Of a stretch of 6,536 bases of DNA, positions 5,287 through 6,536 are shown in pieces. Position 1 is the stretch's first letter; the number at the start of each line of letters is the position of its first letter. A program made the translations under genes and the position numbers. The notes beneath the pieces were generated by a model, which saw nothing but the letters and a program-made list of their open reading frames with translations, was not told where the DNA came from and made no database searches. This DNA comes from an uncultured Lachnospiraceae bacterium (GTDB lineage Bacteria; Bacillota; Clostridia; Lachnospirales; Lachnospiraceae), in NCBI GenBank assembly GCA_902783295.1, contig CACZQT010000216.1, positions 1-6,536 of the forward strand, read 5' to 3'.

Positions 5287-6528
5287 ATGGAGGAGAATAA
5301 ACTGACACTGGAACGCTTCGAGGAAGCGACAGAGATCGTTCATCAGGTGACGCATAAGACGAAGCTGGAATACAGCGATTATTTCAGCCATCAGACCGGG
5401 AACAAAGTCTATCTGAAACCGGAGAATATGCAGAGGACCGGCGCGTACAAAATCCGCGGCGCCTATTATAAAATCAGCTGCCTGACGGAAGAAGAACGTG
5501 AAAGAGGGCTGATAACCGCTTCTGCAGGAAACCATGCACAGGGCGTCGCCTTCGCGGCGAAAGCCTATGGGGTAAAAGCTACGATTGTCATGCCGACGAC
5601 TACGCCGCTGATGAAGGTGAACCGCACGAAGAGCTACGGAGCGGAAGTGGTGCTTTACGGAGATGTGTACGATGACTCCTGCGCATACGCCTATCAGCTG
5701 GCGGAAGAGAAAGGCTATACCTTTATCCATCCCTTTGACGATCTGGATGTAGCTACCGGCCAGGGCACCATTGCCATGGAGATTTTCAAGGATCTGCCGA
5801 CAGTAGATATCATCCTGGTTCCTGTCGGCGGCGGCGGGCTGCTGACAGGCATTTCCACACTGACAAAGCTGCTGAATCCCAAAACCCAGGTGATCGGGGT
5901 GGAACCGGAAGCGGCAGCGTGCATGAAAGCATCCCTGGCGGAAGGGCATGTTGTAACACTGCCCAGCGCAAAAACCATTGCGGACGGTACCGCGGTGAAA
6001 ACACCCGGGGAGAAGATTTTCCCTTATGTGCAGCAGAACGTCGATGATATCATCACGATTCCGGATGAAGAACTGATCGTGGCCTTCCTGGACCTGATGG
6101 AAAACCACAAACTAATCGCGGAAAATTCCGGCCTGCTGACGATTGCGGCCTTAAAGCACCTGGATGTCAAAGGCAAAAAGATTGTTTCCGTGATCAGCGG
6201 CGGCAATATGGACGTAATCACCATGGCATCGATCGTCCAGCATGGACTGATGGCAAGAGACCGGGTCTTTACGGTATCGGTTCTTCTGCCGGATAAGCCT
6301 GGACAGCTGGTGAGGGTTGCCAGCCTGATCGCCGAAAAACAGGCGAACGTAATCAGTCTGGAACACAATCAGTTTTTCTCCATTAATCGCAACGACCTCG
6401 TGGAACTGCGCATCACTATGGAAGCTTTCGGTACGGAACACAAACGGGAGATCCTTCAGATGCTGCAGGACAACGGGTTTAATCCGAAACTGGTCGACCG
6501 TAAAGGAACCACGACTTCTGCCTGGTAA
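5287..6528 (+). CDS. ilvA: Threonine ammonia-lyase (threonine dehydratase) with C-terminal ACT domain
   Basis: The 413-residue PLP enzyme deaminates L-threonine to 2-oxobutanoate and ammonia, the entry to isoleucine synthesis or to threonine breakdown. The fold-type II catalytic part covers about residues 1-320: RTGAYKIRGA holds the Schiff-base lysine Lys55, SAGNHAQG (79-86) contacts the substrate carboxylate, PVGGGGL (179-185) is the phosphate-binding glycine loop, and SGGN with Ser304 sits at the PLP ring nitrogen. One ACT domain (about 327-405, starting FTVSVLLPDKPGQLVRVASL) suggests allosteric control by an amino acid. The single ACT and the length separate it from E. coli IlvA (about 514 residues, two ACT-like subdomains) and TdcB (about 329 residues, none), so a biosynthetic or a catabolic role cannot be decided. 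GAGGAG (5271-5276) lies 10 nt before the ATG. The ATG at 5279 is in another frame and soon reaches a stop. It is probably co-transcribed with ftsY. Confidence 0.95.
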   Translation: MEENKLTLERFEEATEIVHQVTHKTKLEYSDYFSHQTGNKVYLKPENMQRTGAYKIRGAYYKISCLTEEERERGLITASAGNHAQGVAFAAKAYGVKATIVMPTTTPLMKVNRTKSYGAEVVLYGDVYDDSCAYAYQLAEEKGYTFIHPFDDLDVATGQGTIAMEIFKDLPTVDIILVPVGGGGLLTGISTLTKLLNPKTQVIGVEPEAAACMKASLAEGHVVTLPSAKTIADGTAVKTPGEKIFPYVQQNVDDIITIPDEELIVAFLDLMENHKLIAENSGLLTIAALKHLDVKGKKIVSVISGGNMDVITMASIVQHGLMARDRVFTVSVLLPDKPGQLVRVASLIAEKQANVISLEHNQFFSINRNDLVELRITMEAFGTEHKREILQMLQDNGFNPKLVDRKGTTTSAW

Positions 6529-6536
6529 ATCAGAAC

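Noticed and set aside
5266..6108. A 280-codon open frame on the minus strand opposite ilvA
   Set aside because: Antisense shadow of ilvA; Cys/His-rich composition without a domain, fully covered by a gene with conserved catalytic motifs.

Overview
This 6.5-kb window looks like ordinary chromosomal DNA from a Gram-positive Clostridia-type bacterium, most likely Lachnospiraceae-like. That assignment rests on protein character (a branched-type Asd, an FtsY of about 316 residues with a very short A domain, a Firmicutes-style TopB), strong AGGAGG-type ribosome binding sites, sigma-A-like promoters and a tRNA without an encoded CCA. The taxonomic call is inference; no 16S or other marker is present.

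Layout. Positions 1-420, minus strand: the 5' part of a lipoprotein gene that starts at a GTG and runs off the left edge; its Ser/Glu-rich body contains a 42-bp tandem repeat. Positions 498-570, minus strand: a tRNA-Thr with anticodon CGU, with its own promoter at 606-634. Positions 571-806 are a divergent intergenic region that also carries the plus-strand promoter of asd (706-734), an 8-bp inverted repeat touching the -35 box, and a small hairpin just before the asd ribosome binding site. Plus strand from there on: asd (807-1892), a strong hairpin (1915-1951), topB (2010-4016), a promoter (4056-4084) with a leader of about 218 nt that can fold, ftsY (4309-5259) and ilvA (5287-6528). The last 8 bases hold nothing recognisable.

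How the genes work together. asd supplies aspartate semialdehyde for lysine/diaminopimelate, methionine and threonine. ilvA deaminates threonine to 2-oxobutanoate, the first step towards isoleucine. topB (type IA topoisomerase) and ftsY (signal recognition particle receptor) are housekeeping genes of unrelated function. ftsY and ilvA are separated by 27 bp and very probably share a transcript, which on present evidence starts at the promoter just downstream of topB. asd has its own promoter. No promoter could be found for topB, so it may depend on read-through past the hairpin after asd.

I found no defence system, mobile element, CRISPR array or other clearly new system. The most interesting unexplained stretch is the long, foldable leader between topB and ftsY. 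Next are the dyad at the asd promoter and the tandem-repeat lipoprotein.
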